Assembly: GCF_002295115.1 (NCBI RefSeq)
Contig: NZ_NSFV01000004.1
Span: 372,001-436,000 of the forward strand
Length of the DNA stretch: 64,000 bases
Origin: Mesorhizobium sp. WSM4311
GTDB lineage: Bacteria; Pseudomonadota; Alphaproteobacteria; Rhizobiales; Rhizobiaceae
Direction: 5' to 3'
In this document: positions 16,098 through 23,926 of the stretch, one piece after another
How positions within the stretch are numbered: position 1 is the first letter of the stretch
Layout of the letters: every line of letters begins with the position of its first letter
Translations under genes and position numbers: made by a program
Notes under the pieces: model-generated
The model's input: the letters and a program-made list of their open reading frames with translations, nothing else
What the model was told of the DNA's origin: nothing
The model's database searches: none

Positions 16098-16126
16098 GCC
16101 GCGCGCCGAGGACTCGGGGGCGCGGC
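16098..16126 (+). terminator. Long GC-rich hairpin after the flavoprotein gene
   Basis: GCCGCGC (16098-16104) and GCGCGGC (16120-16126) form the outer stem, with CCGA/TCGG pairing inside. It starts 6 nt after the stop codon but lacks a clear U tract. Confidence 0.5.
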
Positions 16127-16145
16127 GGACTCAAAATATCCAGTG

Positions 16146-16176
16146 CTTGACGAAAGCCTTGTTCAGCTAAACAAGG
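16146..16176 (+). promoter_or_regulatory. CTTGAC box and inverted repeat upstream of the GT4 gene
   Basis: CTTGAC (16146-16151) could be a -35 box. Immediately after it CCTTGTT (16157-16163) and AACAAGG (16170-16176) form a perfect 7-bp inverted repeat with a 6-nt spacer, in a position where a repressor would block the promoter. Confidence 0.35.
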
Positions 16177-16211
16177 TGGCGCTGATGCCTGTAGTCACGG
16201 AATCGTTCTGA

Positions 16212-17486
16212 ATGCCATCCGAATTGGACCCCCTGCCTGGCACAAAGCCCCAGGCGTCAGCATTGAACGGCACAGGCGCGCAACCAGCTGTCTGCCAGCC
16301 CGGGCGGGCGACCCAGAAGCGTACGCTGGTCGTGTCGCACGACCCGGGCTTTCCGCCGGCTTCAGGCGCGGATCTGAGAAACTATCGCAACGCCGAAGCG
16401 GCCGCCAGGTTCGGACCGGTGTGCCTGGTTTCGGTGAAGCCGAACAATGCAAGGAATGCGCCTGATCCATTGATCCGGGTCGAGGCCCTGTCGATCGAGG
16501 GGGAGCCTCGCACGGCCTCGATCGGTTGGTGGCGCTCAAGGGTGGAGAATCGCATACCGCGTTCCGCGCTGACCCGGCTTGAAGCACTCGTCCGTGAATT
16601 CCGCCCTGACACCATCATTGTCGAGGGGGTCGGCCTGTTCAAGCTGCTGCGGCCGCTGCGGCCGCTGGCGGAGCAGCTCATTCTCGACATGCACAATGTC
16701 GAGTCCGACCTGGCCGGACAGATCAGGCGTCTCAGTGCCAAGCGAAGCGCGGCAGCATTCGGCGTCCGGTTCCTCGAGAGAAAAGCACTGTCCCTTGTCG
16801 ACAGGGTATGGGTCTGCTCGAACCTCGATCGCCAGAAGCTGATGACGCTTTCCCGGCACAAGATCCCGATCGACGTTGTTCCGAACGGAATTCCGCAGCC
16901 CGGGGACAGTCGCGCGCGCCTGCCCGCCGAGCCGCCGACCGACAACGGCTTTCCGGTGATCGTGTTCATCGGCCATCTCGCCTACCCGCCAAACATCGAT
17001 GCCGCCCAGCGGCTGGCCAGTGTCATATTGCCCCGTATCCGAAACGCCCTGCCGGATGCCAGGCTCGTCCTGGCGGGACGCACCCCGCGACCGGAAGTGC
17101 AGGCATTGGCCAGCTTGCCTGGTGTGGAGCTCATCGAAGATCCCGCGGATGTCGCGCCGCTGTTGTCCAGCGCGCATCTCACCATCGTCCCGCTGACGGC
17201 GGGTGGCGGCACACGCATCAAGATCCTGGAAGCAATGGCCGCGGGCGTGCCGGTGATCGCCACGCCGATCGCGGCCGAAGGCCTGGATCTGGTCGAAAAT
17301 GACGAGGTGTTGCTGTCTCAATCCGACGAAACGCTTGCCGAGATGACCATCGGACTCTGTCTCGATCCCGAACGCAGGGCGCGGCAACGCCTTCGGGCGC
17401 ATCAGGCGGTATGGGCAAGGTTCGGCCCGCAAGCGATCCGCGATGCCGTTCGTGACGGGCTTGGACCAAACGGCGCTGCTGGATGA
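16212..17486 (+). CDS. Glycosyltransferase family 4 (GT-B)
   Basis: This 424-residue GT-B enzyme has an N-terminal acceptor domain (SHDPGFPPASGADLRNYR; ILDMHNVESDLAG) and a C-terminal donor domain with VVPNGIP, VFIGHLAYPPNIDAA, the GGGTRIKILEAMAAG glycine loop and E-x7-E-like end, VIATPIAAEGL. It most likely adds a sugar to a lipid-linked oligosaccharide at the cytoplasmic face of the membrane. The first 35 residues are non-conserved. It overlaps the GT32-GT62 gene by ATGA, so the two probably work on the same glycan. Confidence 0.82.
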   Translation: MPSELDPLPGTKPQASALNGTGAQPAVCQPGRATQKRTLVVSHDPGFPPASGADLRNYRNAEAAARFGPVCLVSVKPNNARNAPDPLIRVEALSIEGEPRTASIGWWRSRVENRIPRSALTRLEALVREFRPDTIIVEGVGLFKLLRPLRPLAEQLILDMHNVESDLAGQIRRLSAKRSAAAFGVRFLERKALSLVDRVWVCSNLDRQKLMTLSRHKIPIDVVPNGIPQPGDSRARLPAEPPTDNGFPVIVFIGHLAYPPNIDAAQRLASVILPRIRNALPDARLVLAGRTPRPEVQALASLPGVELIEDPADVAPLLSSAHLTIVPLTAGGGTRIKILEAMAAGVPVIATPIAAEGLDLVENDEVLLSQSDETLAEMTIGLCLDPERRARQRLRAHQAVWARFGPQAIRDAVRDGLGPNGAAG

Positions 17487-19057
17487 TTCCGGCAATCCTG
17501 CACCAGACCTGGAAGAGCGACGCCATTCCCGCGCGCTTCCAGGCATATGCAGACAGCTGGAAGCGGCACAATCCGCACTGGACGGTGATGTTCTGGAGCG
17601 ACCGGATGCTGCTCGAATTCGTGGCCGAGCACTACCCTGATTTCCTGTCGATGTTCTGCGGCTACACGAGGGGCGTGCAGCGCTCGGATGCGGCCCGCTA
17701 CATGCTGCTGCATCATTTTGGCGGGGTCTATGCCGACATCGACTGCGAATGCGTCGCGGCCTTCGATCCCATCATGGATGAGACCCGTGTCGTGCTGTGC
17801 AAGGAGCCGGCGTCGCATGCGGCCGTCCAGGCGGATTTCCGGGGCCTGCCCTATCTTCTGTTCAACGGAACAATCGCCAGCCCGCCCAGGCATCCGTTCT
17901 GGATGCATGTCCTGGCCATGATGCCCGGGCTCGCCGGCGCCAAGGACGTGCTCGACGCGACCGGTCCCTGCCTTTTGACCTCCGCCCAGCGCAGCTACGG
18001 CGATCAGGAAGCCTTGGCCATTCACCCTTCCGGCCTGTTCACGCCGGTGACGTCCGCGGGGAGCATGGAGCGTGAGGCCGGCGACGATACTGCGGCACTT
18101 TCGATCCATCACTGGGCCGGCACATGGTGGATCCCGGAGCCGCCACCGAGATGGACGACCAGGCTGCGCAATCAAGCCTATCGGCTCCGGTTCCAGCTGA
18201 CGCGCGGCGCGTATCTGGATGAGGCCGAGGCCAAAGCCGGCGTCGACAAGGCGGTTCTGGCGGCGCCGCCGCCTTCAGGCCAGAACATCGCCGTTCTGGT
18301 GCCGCTTCGCGACGCCGCCGACCTCATCCAACCCTTTCTCGATGCGCTGGACGGGCTCGACTACCCCAAGGACAGGCTCAAGCTGGTCTTCTGCGAAGGC
18401 GACAGCCTGGATGGCAGCTGGGAACGGCTGCAGGCCGCGACGGCGGGACTGGCCGGCAAATATCGCGATATCGTGCTGCTGCAACGACATGTCGGCACCA
18501 GGCTGGACAGGGCAAAACGGGCCAAGCCGAGGATGCGACGCGTGAGGCGCGGCGCGATTGCCAAGGTGCGAAATTACCTCATCGACCACGGGCTGAAGGA
18601 AGACGACGACTGGGCGCTGTGGATCGATATCGACGTCTGGCGCTTTCCCGGCGATGTGCTGAACCGGCTGATCGCCACGCGGCATCGCATCGCTGTGCCC
18701 AACTGCGTGAAGATCGCCGGCGGCAGCAGCTTCGACCTCAACAGTTTCGTTATCCGACGGCAGACCAGGGATTATCGCTATTACCGCGAGATACGCGGCG
18801 GTCTGCACCAGCCTCCCAGGGAGACACCATATCGATATCACCTGAGCGATGTCAGGCATCTCGACATCATCGGCCTCGATGCGGTCGGCGGGACCATGCT
18901 TCTGGTCGATGCCGCTCTGCATCGCGGCGGCCTTCGCTTCCCTGAAATTCCCTACCGCGACCTGATCGAGACCGAAGCCTTTGGGGTGCTCGCCAACGAT
19001 CTCGGCATCCGGCCGGTCGGCCTGCCGAAGCTGGAGATCCTACACGTCCCCTGGTGA
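17483..19057 (+). CDS. Two-domain glycosyltransferase: GT32 (Och1-like) fused to GT62 (Anp1/Mnn9-like)
   Basis: Residues 1-225 look like GT32: IPAILHQTWKS, RSDAARYMLLHHFGGVYADIDCE with the DxD at D85/D87, and HHWAGTWW. Residues 268-520 resemble the Anp1/Mnn9/Van1 family (GT62): VLVPLRDAADLIQPFLDALD, FCEGDSLDGSWERL, RRGAIAKVRNYLI, DDWALWIDIDVWRFP with a second DxD (D382/D384), and NCVKIAGGSSFDLNSF. Both families are best known from fungal mannan synthesis in the Golgi. A single bacterial polypeptide with both active sites may add two sugars in succession. Sugar specificity is not known. The 3' end overlaps the convergent next gene by 18 bp. Confidence 0.72.
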   Translation: MIPAILHQTWKSDAIPARFQAYADSWKRHNPHWTVMFWSDRMLLEFVAEHYPDFLSMFCGYTRGVQRSDAARYMLLHHFGGVYADIDCECVAAFDPIMDETRVVLCKEPASHAAVQADFRGLPYLLFNGTIASPPRHPFWMHVLAMMPGLAGAKDVLDATGPCLLTSAQRSYGDQEALAIHPSGLFTPVTSAGSMEREAGDDTAALSIHHWAGTWWIPEPPPRWTTRLRNQAYRLRFQLTRGAYLDEAEAKAGVDKAVLAAPPPSGQNIAVLVPLRDAADLIQPFLDALDGLDYPKDRLKLVFCEGDSLDGSWERLQAATAGLAGKYRDIVLLQRHVGTRLDRAKRAKPRMRRVRRGAIAKVRNYLIDHGLKEDDDWALWIDIDVWRFPGDVLNRLIATRHRIAVPNCVKIAGGSSFDLNSFVIRRQTRDYRYYREIRGGLHQPPRETPYRYHLSDVRHLDIIGLDAVGGTMLLVDAALHRGGLRFPEIPYRDLIETEAFGVLANDLGIRPVGLPKLEILHVPW

Positions 19058-20044
19058 AGCGGCAGCCTGCCGAAGTTCCTGCCTGAGGGGTTCCAGATAG
19101 GCCTGCGGCCGCAGGCGCCGCCACAAATATTCCCGGTCCGTCAGATGCGCGGCCTTGCCGATCCAGCGCTGTGGCGCTTCTGGATCCCTGACCTCGTGCC
19201 AATCCTCGACAATGATGACCGGCAAGCCTTCGTAGAGAGGATCGAGCGGCGAGGTCTTGGTCACCACGATGCACCCGAGATATAGCAGCTCCCATGTGCG
19301 GTGGCAGTCGAGGCCGTTTCCCGTGGTCGAAAGCACGAGCGGATATTGCGAATACAGCTGCCAGATGCCGCGCTGCGAAACGCGTCTTTTTAGGAAGTCG
19401 ACATGCGGGCATCCGTCCAGGACATCAAGCAATTCCCGACGCTCGCTCGAGCCGCTGCTGACGCTGAAATCACAGAATATCCTGGGCTGACGACGATCCG
19501 CATTGCCTTGCCGGCCGCGCAGGGTTTGCAGTTGCCGCACCAGTCCGGCAGGCGTCGCAAGGGAGCGTGGCGTATGGAGGTCCAGCCCGATCGGGAACGG
19601 ATTGATCCGGGGATGAACGCCATCGCAGTTCTGGCTGTACCAGGACACCAGATAGGGGTTGGCGAGAAGCCGCTCGACGGTGTCCTTCGCCAGGTCCGAC
19701 GGCACCGAGGCATCGCCGTCTGTCGTCAGCAGGATGAAGGGAGCCTTGATGGTCGGCAAGACGACCCGGGTGAACGTATCGAGGTCGCAGTTTCGCCGCT
19801 CCCTGGCCAATGTGCTCAGCCGCACCCAGACGATGCCGTGCGCGCCACTGTAGTGGTCGCGGAAAAAGGCCTCGCTCTGCGTCGATTCGGTCGGCGCGTT
19901 GCGATACCACTCGGGTCCGGCGAAGTCGCAGAAGCAAGCGATGCCTTGCGACCACAGCACGGACGGAACGCCGAGAGATCTCAGCGCCCAGGACCGCACC
20001 GCCTTTTTGAGTTTTGCCCGCCAACGCGACATGCCCATCGGCAA
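19040..20044 (-). CDS. Putative glycosyltransferase, exostosin-like C-terminal region
   Basis: This 334-residue protein has no signal peptide. The C-terminal part resembles exostosin-type GT-B donor domains: CDFSVSSGSSERRELLDVL, LSTTGNGLDCHRTWELLYLGCIVVTKTSPLDPLYEGLPVIIVEDW. The N-terminal half (SQGIACFCDFAGPEWYRNAP; FILLTTDGDASVPSDL) is not recognised. The position beside two glycosyltransferase genes supports a role in the same surface glycan. The stop lies inside the 3' end of the convergent GT32-GT62 gene. Confidence 0.5.
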   Translation of the reverse strand: MPMGMSRWRAKLKKAVRSWALRSLGVPSVLWSQGIACFCDFAGPEWYRNAPTESTQSEAFFRDHYSGAHGIVWVRLSTLARERRNCDLDTFTRVVLPTIKAPFILLTTDGDASVPSDLAKDTVERLLANPYLVSWYSQNCDGVHPRINPFPIGLDLHTPRSLATPAGLVRQLQTLRGRQGNADRRQPRIFCDFSVSSGSSERRELLDVLDGCPHVDFLKRRVSQRGIWQLYSQYPLVLSTTGNGLDCHRTWELLYLGCIVVTKTSPLDPLYEGLPVIIVEDWHEVRDPEAPQRWIGKAAHLTDREYLWRRLRPQAYLEPLRQELRQAAASPGDV

Positions 20045-20096
20045 GGCTTAGCCCAGACACCGTCGCGCCTGCAATGTCCCAGTTCCCGCCCGAACG

Positions 20097-20672
20097 TCAG
20101 CCGTGGAGTTCCCGGGAAATCGGCGGGCCGACCGAAAATCCGGAGAATGTGACCTCGAAACCCTCGCGCTGCGGCGAACAGCACATCATGCCGACATCGA
20201 CCGTCTTCGAGATCGGAAAATAGGCGAGCCGCACCGGCTTCCAGCGACCGTCCGAAGTGTCGAGATACTGGACGCGGATCGCCTCGCCGTGGCGGGTCAG
20301 ACGGATGCTGACCCCGTTCGGACCGGCATGAATGGCGACCAGCGACCAGTCCGATGTGTCGTTGGTGACGACGACGGAGAAATAGGCAAGGCCGTCGGTG
20401 TATTCGATGCCAGCCTTGATCCAATGCGTTTGGCCGAGCCGGACCATCAGTCCGGCCTGGTCATAGAGCACCTTGTAGTCGCCCTTGACGGTGACTTCGG
20501 CGGTGAAATCGCCCTCGACCGGCCGATGCAGGAAATGGCCGTTGTCGCGCCAGAAACCGTAGAAGGTCTCGCGCCAGAAATCGGTCTCCTTGCCGGTGCG
20601 CACGCGCACCGCATCGCCGTCGATGGCGTGATGCGGCGGCGGGTTGAGCCAGGTCAGGCCCTGCAATGTCAT
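20097..20672 (-). CDS. DUF1349 domain protein (concanavalin A-like fold)
   Basis: This 191-residue protein matches the DUF1349 family across its whole length. It has a beta-sandwich with TGKETDFWRETFYGFWRDNG, GDYKVLYDQAGLMVRL, WIKAGIEYTDG, VTNDTSDWS and the C-terminal GMMCCSPQREGFEVTFSGF. The family is often annotated regulation of enolase protein 1, but no bacterial function is established and carbohydrate binding is only suggested by the fold. It is read in the same direction as the aldehyde dehydrogenase gene, 54 bp downstream of it, with a hairpin between. Confidence 0.75.
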   Translation of the reverse strand: MTLQGLTWLNPPPHHAIDGDAVRVRTGKETDFWRETFYGFWRDNGHFLHRPVEGDFTAEVTVKGDYKVLYDQAGLMVRLGQTHWIKAGIEYTDGLAYFSVVVTNDTSDWSLVAIHAGPNGVSIRLTRHGEAIRVQYLDTSDGRWKPVRLAYFPISKTVDVGMMCCSPQREGFEVTFSGFSVGPPISRELHG

Positions 20673-20700
20673 CGCCTCATGCCGGTTCCGTGGTGAAGGT

Positions 20701-20721
20701 CGCCGGCCCGACAGGCCGGCG
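20701..20721 (-). terminator. Hairpin between aldehyde dehydrogenase and DUF1349 genes
   Basis: CGCCGGCC (20701-20708) and GGCCGGCG (20714-20721) form a perfect 8-bp stem with a 5-nt loop just after the dehydrogenase stop. No U tract, so it may stabilise the upstream message. Confidence 0.45.
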
Positions 20722-20726
20722 CCCGA

Positions 20727-22166
20727 TCAGCCCGCGAATGTATAGGCGGTCTTTACCGTGGTGTAGAACTCCATGGCATAGCGGCCCTGTTCGCGCGGGC
20801 CGAAGCTCGAGCCCTTGCGGCCGCCGAAGGGAACATGGAAATCGACGCCCGCCGTCGGCAGGTTGACCATCACCATGCCGGCCTCCGAATTGCGCTTGAA
20901 GTGGGTGGCATGTTTCAGGCTCGTGGTGCAGATGCCCGAGGTGAGCCCGAAAGGCGTGTCGTTGGCGACGGCAAGCGCCTCGTCAAAATCCTTGACGCGG
21001 ATGACGCTGGCGACTGGGCCGAAAATCTCCTCGCGCGAGCTGCGCATGCCATTGGTGGCTTCGGTCAGCAGGGCCGGGCTGAGGTAGAAGCCGGGCGTCT
21101 TGCGGTCGAGCCGTTCGCCGCCGAAGGCGAGCGTGGCGCCCTCCCTGACGCCGATGGCGATATAATCCTCGTCCTGCTTCAGCTGGGTCGCGTCGACGAC
21201 CGGGCCAATCTGGGTCTGCGCATCGAGCGCATCACCGATCACCAGCTTGCCCATCCGCTCCTTCAGCGCATCGACGAAACGGTCATGGATACCTTCGGTC
21301 ACGATCAGCCTGGACGAGGCGGTGCAGCGCTGGCCGGTCGAGAAGAAGGCGCCGTTGAGCGCGCAATCGACGGCGACCGCGAGATCGGCGTCGTCGAGCA
21401 CGACCAGCGGGTTCTTGCCGCCCATTTCGAGCTGGAACTTGCGCATATGCTCGACACTTGCCGCGGCGACGCGTTTTCCCGTGCCGACCGAACCGGTGAA
21501 GGTGATGGCGTTGACATCGGGGCTATCCAGCATCGCCTGGCCGACCACCGAGCCCTTGCCCATCACGAGGTTGAGCACTCCCTTGGGCAGGCCGGCGCGG
21601 TGCAGGATATCGACGATGGACCAGGCGCTCTCCGGAACCAGCTCGGCCGGCTTGAAGACGATGGTGTTGCCATGGGCGAGTGCCGGCGCGATCTTCCAGG
21701 CGGGGATGGCGATGGGGAAATTCCACGGCGTGATGATGCCGACCACGCCGACAGCCTCCCGGGTGATCTCGACGCCGACGCCCGGCCGCACGCTCGGCAC
21801 CATCTCTCCGGTCAGGCGCAATGTTTCGCCGGCAAAGAAATCGAATATCTGGGCGGCGCGGATGGTCTCGCCAATGCCTTCGGCCAGCGTCTTGCCTTCC
21901 TCACGCGCCAGATTGCGGCCGATCTCGTCCTTGCGCGCCATGATCTCGTCGGATGCCTTTTTCAGCACCGCATGGCGGGCCAATGGACCGGAGCGGGACC
22001 ATGAAGGAAACGCCGCCTTGGCCGCCGCGATTGCCTGCTTGGCCTGGTCGACCCCAGCCGAGGCATATTCGCCGACGACGTCGCCGGTGTCCGAAGGGTT
22101 GATGTTGCGGGAGCCGGCATCGCCGACCCATTCGCCATCGATGAGGTTCTTTCGAAACTGTGCCAT
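20727..22166 (-). CDS. Aldehyde dehydrogenase, probably alpha-ketoglutaric semialdehyde dehydrogenase type
   Basis: This 479-residue NAD(P)-dependent ALDH has the PWNFP motif, cofactor-binding FTGSVGTGK, catalytic Glu in LEMGGKNPL and catalytic Cys in STGQRCTASS. The sequence pattern (NLIDGEWV, GVGVEITREAVGVVGIITPWNFP, FGPREQGRYAMEFYTT) fits the alpha-ketoglutaric semialdehyde (2,5-dioxovalerate) dehydrogenases used in pentose and hydroxyproline breakdown. Substrate remains an inference. AGGAAAG lies before ATG 22166, which is preferred over upstream starts. A TetR gene diverges from it, with a likely operator in between. Confidence 0.85.
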   Translation of the reverse strand: MAQFRKNLIDGEWVGDAGSRNINPSDTGDVVGEYASAGVDQAKQAIAAAKAAFPSWSRSGPLARHAVLKKASDEIMARKDEIGRNLAREEGKTLAEGIGETIRAAQIFDFFAGETLRLTGEMVPSVRPGVGVEITREAVGVVGIITPWNFPIAIPAWKIAPALAHGNTIVFKPAELVPESAWSIVDILHRAGLPKGVLNLVMGKGSVVGQAMLDSPDVNAITFTGSVGTGKRVAAASVEHMRKFQLEMGGKNPLVVLDDADLAVAVDCALNGAFFSTGQRCTASSRLIVTEGIHDRFVDALKERMGKLVIGDALDAQTQIGPVVDATQLKQDEDYIAIGVREGATLAFGGERLDRKTPGFYLSPALLTEATNGMRSSREEIFGPVASVIRVKDFDEALAVANDTPFGLTSGICTTSLKHATHFKRNSEAGMVMVNLPTAGVDFHVPFGGRKGSSFGPREQGRYAMEFYTTVKTAYTFAG

Positions 22167-22214
22167 ATCTGGTCTTTCCTGCTGGTTGGCCGCGCGGCGG
22201 CATCTGTGTGAACT

Positions 22215-22235
22215 GGTATTTGCCAGACAAATGCC
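22215..22235. promoter_or_regulatory. Candidate TetR operator between ALDH and tetR genes
   Basis: GGTATTTG (22215-22222) and CAAATGCC (22228-22235) form an inverted repeat with one mismatch and a 5-bp spacer in the divergent promoter region. The position suits autoregulation and control of the dehydrogenase by the neighbouring TetR protein. Confidence 0.45.
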
Positions 22236-22406
22236 CTGCGGGAAAGCACGCACTGGTCGAACAGCCGCGACAAAAATCCCCGGGCCAGCCGTTGCAGCCA
22301 GCCCGGCTGGTATCCGCGGAGCGTTGTTTCCGACCAGGCGAGTTGCCCTGCACACCTATGTCCATAGCCTTGATTTGGCTGATGCGGCGTGTCATGCGTC
22401 GTACAG

Positions 22407-23066
22407 ATGGCAGCACTCGAAACGACGATCCAGCGCGCCGGCGCCACCGGCAACATCAAGGCCACGCGTGAAGACTGGCTGAAGTTGGCGCTTGAGACAC
22501 TGATCTCGGATGGTGTCGAACGCGTCCGCGTGCTGACACTTGGCCAGCAGCTCGATGTCTCGCGATCCAGCTTCTACTGGTATTTCAAAAGCCGCCAGGA
22601 TCTGCTCGACCAGCTGCTGGACTATTGGCGGCAGACCAACACAAGGTTCATCGTCGAGCGCGCCTCGCGGCCTTCCGCGACCGTCATCCGCGGCGTGATG
22701 AGCATTTTCGAATGCTGGGTGGACGAAAGGCTGTTCGATCCCCGGCTGGACTTCGCGATCAGGGCCTGGGCCCGGCGCTCACCCACCATCAGGCGCGCGC
22801 TCGACGAGGCCGACGAGGAGCGCGTCAATGCCATACGCGACATGTTCAAGCGTCATGGCTATGAGGACGAGGACGCCTTCGTGCGCGCTCGCGTCCTCTA
22901 TTTCATGCAGATCGGCTATTACTCGCTTGAGCTCAATGAGCCGATGAGCACCCGTCTCGCGCACGTCGCCTCCTATCTGCGCAGCTTCACCGGCCAGGAG
23001 CCTCCGGCGGAAGATGTCGAGGACTTCGCTCGATACGTCGAGAAGACGCTTTCTGGCAAACGATAG
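22407..23066 (+). CDS. TetR/AcrR family transcriptional regulator
   Basis: This 219-residue regulator has an N-terminal helix-turn-helix (WLKLALETLISDGVERVRVLTLGQQLDVSRSSFYWYFKSRQDLLDQLL, about residues 24-71) and a ligand-binding domain containing FDPRLDFAIRAWARRSPTIRRALDEADEERV. It diverges from the aldehyde dehydrogenase gene, and its probable target is that gene and itself. ATG 22407 is taken as the start; a GTG six codons upstream is also in frame. Effector unknown. Confidence 0.82.
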   Translation: MAALETTIQRAGATGNIKATREDWLKLALETLISDGVERVRVLTLGQQLDVSRSSFYWYFKSRQDLLDQLLDYWRQTNTRFIVERASRPSATVIRGVMSIFECWVDERLFDPRLDFAIRAWARRSPTIRRALDEADEERVNAIRDMFKRHGYEDEDAFVRARVLYFMQIGYYSLELNEPMSTRLAHVASYLRSFTGQEPPAEDVEDFARYVEKTLSGKR

Positions 23067-23194
23067 ACGCAGTCGCCGGCCGGCCCTGACCCGACAGTTT
23101 TCCAGACGCGATCCGTAGAGCGCGCACCCCCCATTGCCAGCATCGCGCAAGGGTTCGACTGTATGATCTCCATTCATGAATCGAATTCGCAGTT

Positions 23195-23890
23195 TTGCCG
23201 GAGCAATTGCCGATCATGGTCCAAAAGCATACGAGCCGGTCATCCCCCCATCCCTGGATCGACACTGTCTGGCAAACCGTGTGTTTAAGAGACGGGATTT
23301 ACAAAGCCACACCGGACGGTTCGTGGGATCTGATCCGCAGCGTCGCGCCTGACGGGATTTCCGTGGTGTTCTTGAGCGGCCAGGCAACCGAGCCGGTCGA
23401 CGTGCCATATGTCGAGGGTGAGCACTCGGTTGTCATCTCATTTGCCGCCCATGTCTATCTTGCGCGCGACATGGAGGTGCGAACCGGCGCGGCGGTCCGT
23501 TTTCTGGGTGTAGAAGGGGACGAATTTCTATTGGATGGCGTGGAACTGCCGTTACCGACTTTCCTGAACGCTGAAGCTCTTGTCGACGAGATGATCGCGG
23601 CAGGGCTGCTTGCGTCCGACGACGTCGTGGCCAGCGCCTTTACCGAGAAGCCCAAGGCCGCCTCCAAACGCTCCGTGCAACAGCATTTCAAAAACACCAC
23701 CGGCATTACGCAGAAGGATTTCCAGTTAATCCGCCGCGCCCAGGAAGCGGTTCGGCGTTTGAAAGCCGGCCATAGTGCCACAGCCGTGGCTTTCGATCTT
23801 GGCTATACGGATCAACCGCACATGATCAAATCCATAAAGAGGATCATGGGTTCTCTGCCCTCAAACCTCGATGCGGTTCACAAGATCTGA
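23195..23890 (+). CDS. AraC-family transcriptional regulator
   Basis: This 231-residue protein has an N-terminal cupin-like effector region with SFAAHVYLARDMEVRTGAAVRFLGV, and a C-terminal pair of helix-turn-helix segments (SKRSVQQHFKNTTGIT and AVAFDLGYTDQPHMIKSIKRIMG, residues about 158-220). The start is uncertain: TTG 23195 or the ATG seven codons later. It converges on the epoxide-hydrolase-like gene, sharing a hairpin with it. Confidence 0.72.
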   Translation: MPEQLPIMVQKHTSRSSPHPWIDTVWQTVCLRDGIYKATPDGSWDLIRSVAPDGISVVFLSGQATEPVDVPYVEGEHSVVISFAAHVYLARDMEVRTGAAVRFLGVEGDEFLLDGVELPLPTFLNAEALVDEMIAAGLLASDDVVASAFTEKPKAASKRSVQQHFKNTTGITQKDFQLIRRAQEAVRRLKAGHSATAVAFDLGYTDQPHMIKSIKRIMGSLPSNLDAVHKI

Positions 23891-23915
23891 CGCCGGGCGA
23901 AGGTTTCGCCCGGCG
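23891..23915. terminator. Bidirectional hairpin between araC-type and hydrolase genes
   Basis: CGCCGGGCGAA (23891-23901) pairs perfectly with TTCGCCCGGCG (23905-23915) around a 3-nt loop, immediately after the stop codon and 11 bp before the convergent gene's stop. It lacks a long U tract. Confidence 0.6.
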
Positions 23916-23926
23916 GATTCACGGCG

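Noticed and set aside
23195..23890. A link of the AraC-type regulator to the aldehyde dehydrogenase/TetR pair
   Set aside because: Same strand as tetR but 128 bp away and with no shared operator seen; no evidence of a functional link.
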